DNA of 64,000 nt from Cognatiluteimonas weifangensis (GTDB lineage Bacteria; Pseudomonadota; Gammaproteobacteria; Xanthomonadales; Xanthomonadaceae), in assembly GCF_003416885.1 (NCBI RefSeq), contig NZ_QVPD01000005.1, forward strand, positions 62,001 to 126,000, written 5' to 3'. The notes beneath the pieces are model-generated. The model searched no databases, had not been told where the DNA came from, and was given only the letters and a program-made list of their open reading frames with translations. Positions 62,988-64,000 of the stretch are shown here, piece after piece. The stretch's first letter is position 1; every line of letters starts with the position of its first letter. A program made the position numbers and the translations under genes.

Positions 62988-64000
62988 TCAGGCTTCCGGG
63001 CCTTCGTGGAACGCCGGTTCCGCCGGCGGGCTGACGCCGCCTTCCGGCCCGGTGATGCCGCGGCCCAGGTCGCTGTGGCCGTAACCGTAGAAGCGGTAGA
63101 CGACCAGGCCGATGATCGCCCAGCCGAAGAACAGGCTGATCGTGTACAGCGACAGGTTGAAGAACAGCAGCAGGCAGCCGGCGATCGCCAGCGGGCACAC
63201 CACCCACACCAGCGGGGTGCGGAACGGGCGGTGGCGGTCGGGCTGCTGCTTGCGCAGGATCATCACCCCGATCGACACCATGATGAAGGCGAACAGGGTG
63301 CCCGAGTTGGAGATGTCGGCGAGGATGCCGACCGGGAACATCGCGCCGAACAGGGCCACGAACACGCCGGTGATGACCGTGATCACGTGCGGGGTGTGGT
63401 ACTTCGGGTGCACCCGCGACAGCACCTCGGGCAGCAGACCGTCGCGCGACATGGTGAAGAAGATGCGGGTCTGGCCGTAGATCATCATCAGCACCACCGA
63501 CGGCAATGCCAGCGCCGCGGCCAGGCCGATCAGGTTGCCGATGCCGCCGAAGCCGACCATGCGCATCACGTGCGCCAGCGGCTCCTTGCTGCAGACCAGC
63601 GCTTCGGGGTGGTTGAGGCAGGCGGCGGCCATCTCCGGGGTGCCGGGCTGCAGGAACTGGCCGTTGGCGCCGACCATTGGCGCCGAGCCGGCGGCGCCGA
63701 CCGCGCCGTAGCCCACCAGCAGGTAGAAGATGGTGCAGATCAGCAGCGAACCGATCAGGCCGATCGGGATGTTGCGGTTCGGGTTCTTGGTTTCTTCCGA
63801 GGCGGTGGAGACCGCGTCGAAGCCGACGTAGGCGAAGAAGATCGACGCCGCGGCGCCGAGCACGCCGATGCCGCCCATCGGGCTGCCCCAGCCGGTCGGG
63901 AAGAACGGGGCGAAGTTCTCGCTCTGCACCGCCGGGACCGAGATCGCGATGAACGCGATCAGCGCCGCGACCTTGATCGAGACCAGCACCGCGTTGACCT
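62988..64000 (-). CDS. APC-family amino-acid permease (5' end outside window)
   Basis: The visible 337 codons hold about eight hydrophobic segments of the cationic-amino-acid-transporter-like APC group. Characteristic stretches are FFAYVGFDAVSTASEETKNPNRNIPIGLIGSL, GQTRIFFTMSRDGLLP and HPKYHTPHVITVITG. The middle carries an insert with two cysteines (AACLNHPEALVCSKEPL). The C-terminal tail is hydrophilic and proline-rich. Substrate not predictable. The N-terminus lies beyond position 64000. Confidence 0.9.
   Translation of the reverse strand, partial: VNAVLVSIKVAALIAFIAISVPAVQSENFAPFFPTGWGSPMGGIGVLGAAASIFFAYVGFDAVSTASEETKNPNRNIPIGLIGSLLICTIFYLLVGYGAVGAAGSAPMVGANGQFLQPGTPEMAAACLNHPEALVCSKEPLAHVMRMVGFGGIGNLIGLAAALALPSVVLMMIYGQTRIFFTMSRDGLLPEVLSRVHPKYHTPHVITVITGVFVALFGAMFPVGILADISNSGTLFAFIMVSIGVMILRKQQPDRHRPFRTPLVWVVCPLAIAGCLLLFFNLSLYTISLFFGWAIIGLVVYRFYGYGHSDLGRGITGPEGGVSPPAEPAFHEGPEA

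Noticed and set aside
1-64000. Many long open frames (300-1300 codons) antisense or out of frame to the recognised genes
   Set aside because: At about 70% GC stop codons are rare, and these frames have Arg/Ala/Pro/Gly-rich, low-complexity translations with no family motifs. Each lies across a gene with clear motifs.

Overview
The window is 64 kb of a high-GC (roughly 70%) gammaproteobacterial chromosome, most likely from the Xanthomonadaceae/Lysobacteraceae (Luteimonas, Lysobacter or Pseudoxanthomonas-like). The evidence is the xanthomonad arginine route (acetylornithine carbamoyltransferase, fused NAGS/NAGK and acetylcitrulline deacetylase), a FimX-type c-di-GMP receptor, a DksA with a Lys/Ala/Pro-rich tail, palindromic intergenic repeats and xanthomonad-type attC sites. 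The species cannot be named from this sequence.

Left arm (1-17.4 kb). This is housekeeping: an acetoacetyl-CoA reductase (cut by the window edge), gluQ, htpX, a repeat island (2.7-3.4 kb), fimX, divergent epmB/efp, mtaD-ubiG-gph-phytoene-synthase-like, folE2, yidD-pyrC, dksA and a TDT-family transporter.

Nitrate respiration (17.3-30.7 kb). A minus-strand unit narK2-narGHJI-ppiC-narK1 has an exact-consensus FNR/Anr site upstream of narK2. Immediately behind it lie moaA-moeA for the molybdenum cofactor. moaA has an FNR-like site and a highly structured leader that looks like a Moco riboswitch.

Integron cassette array (about 31.96-37.2 kb). Eight AT-richer single-gene cassettes on the minus strand are separated by 55-70 bp attC sites whose stop codons fall in or next to the R'' boxes. 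No integrase gene is next to it, so within this window it is a CALIN-type array. Cargo includes a GIY-YIG nuclease-like protein, a PLD-like protein, small membrane proteins, a lipoprotein, a SHOCT-domain exported protein and a double zinc-ribbon/glycine-zipper protein. Most have no known function, and this is the best place in the window to look for an undescribed system. The two attC sites farthest from the probable attI end are decayed.

Right arm (37.4-64 kb). Patatin-like phospholipase, Rieske/FAD oxidoreductase, folE (a second GTP cyclohydrolase), an ECF sigma factor, an MFS transporter with sufE, cysS, the arginine operon argF'-osmC-argG-argE-argB-GNAT-argC-argH, a mirror copy of the repeat island, tRNA-Pro(CGG), hisS with an aromatic-amino-acid-lyase and a phosphoesterase, a probably frameshifted exported thioredoxin-like gene, the methionine-salvage genes mtnBDC, and an amino-acid permease cut by the right edge.
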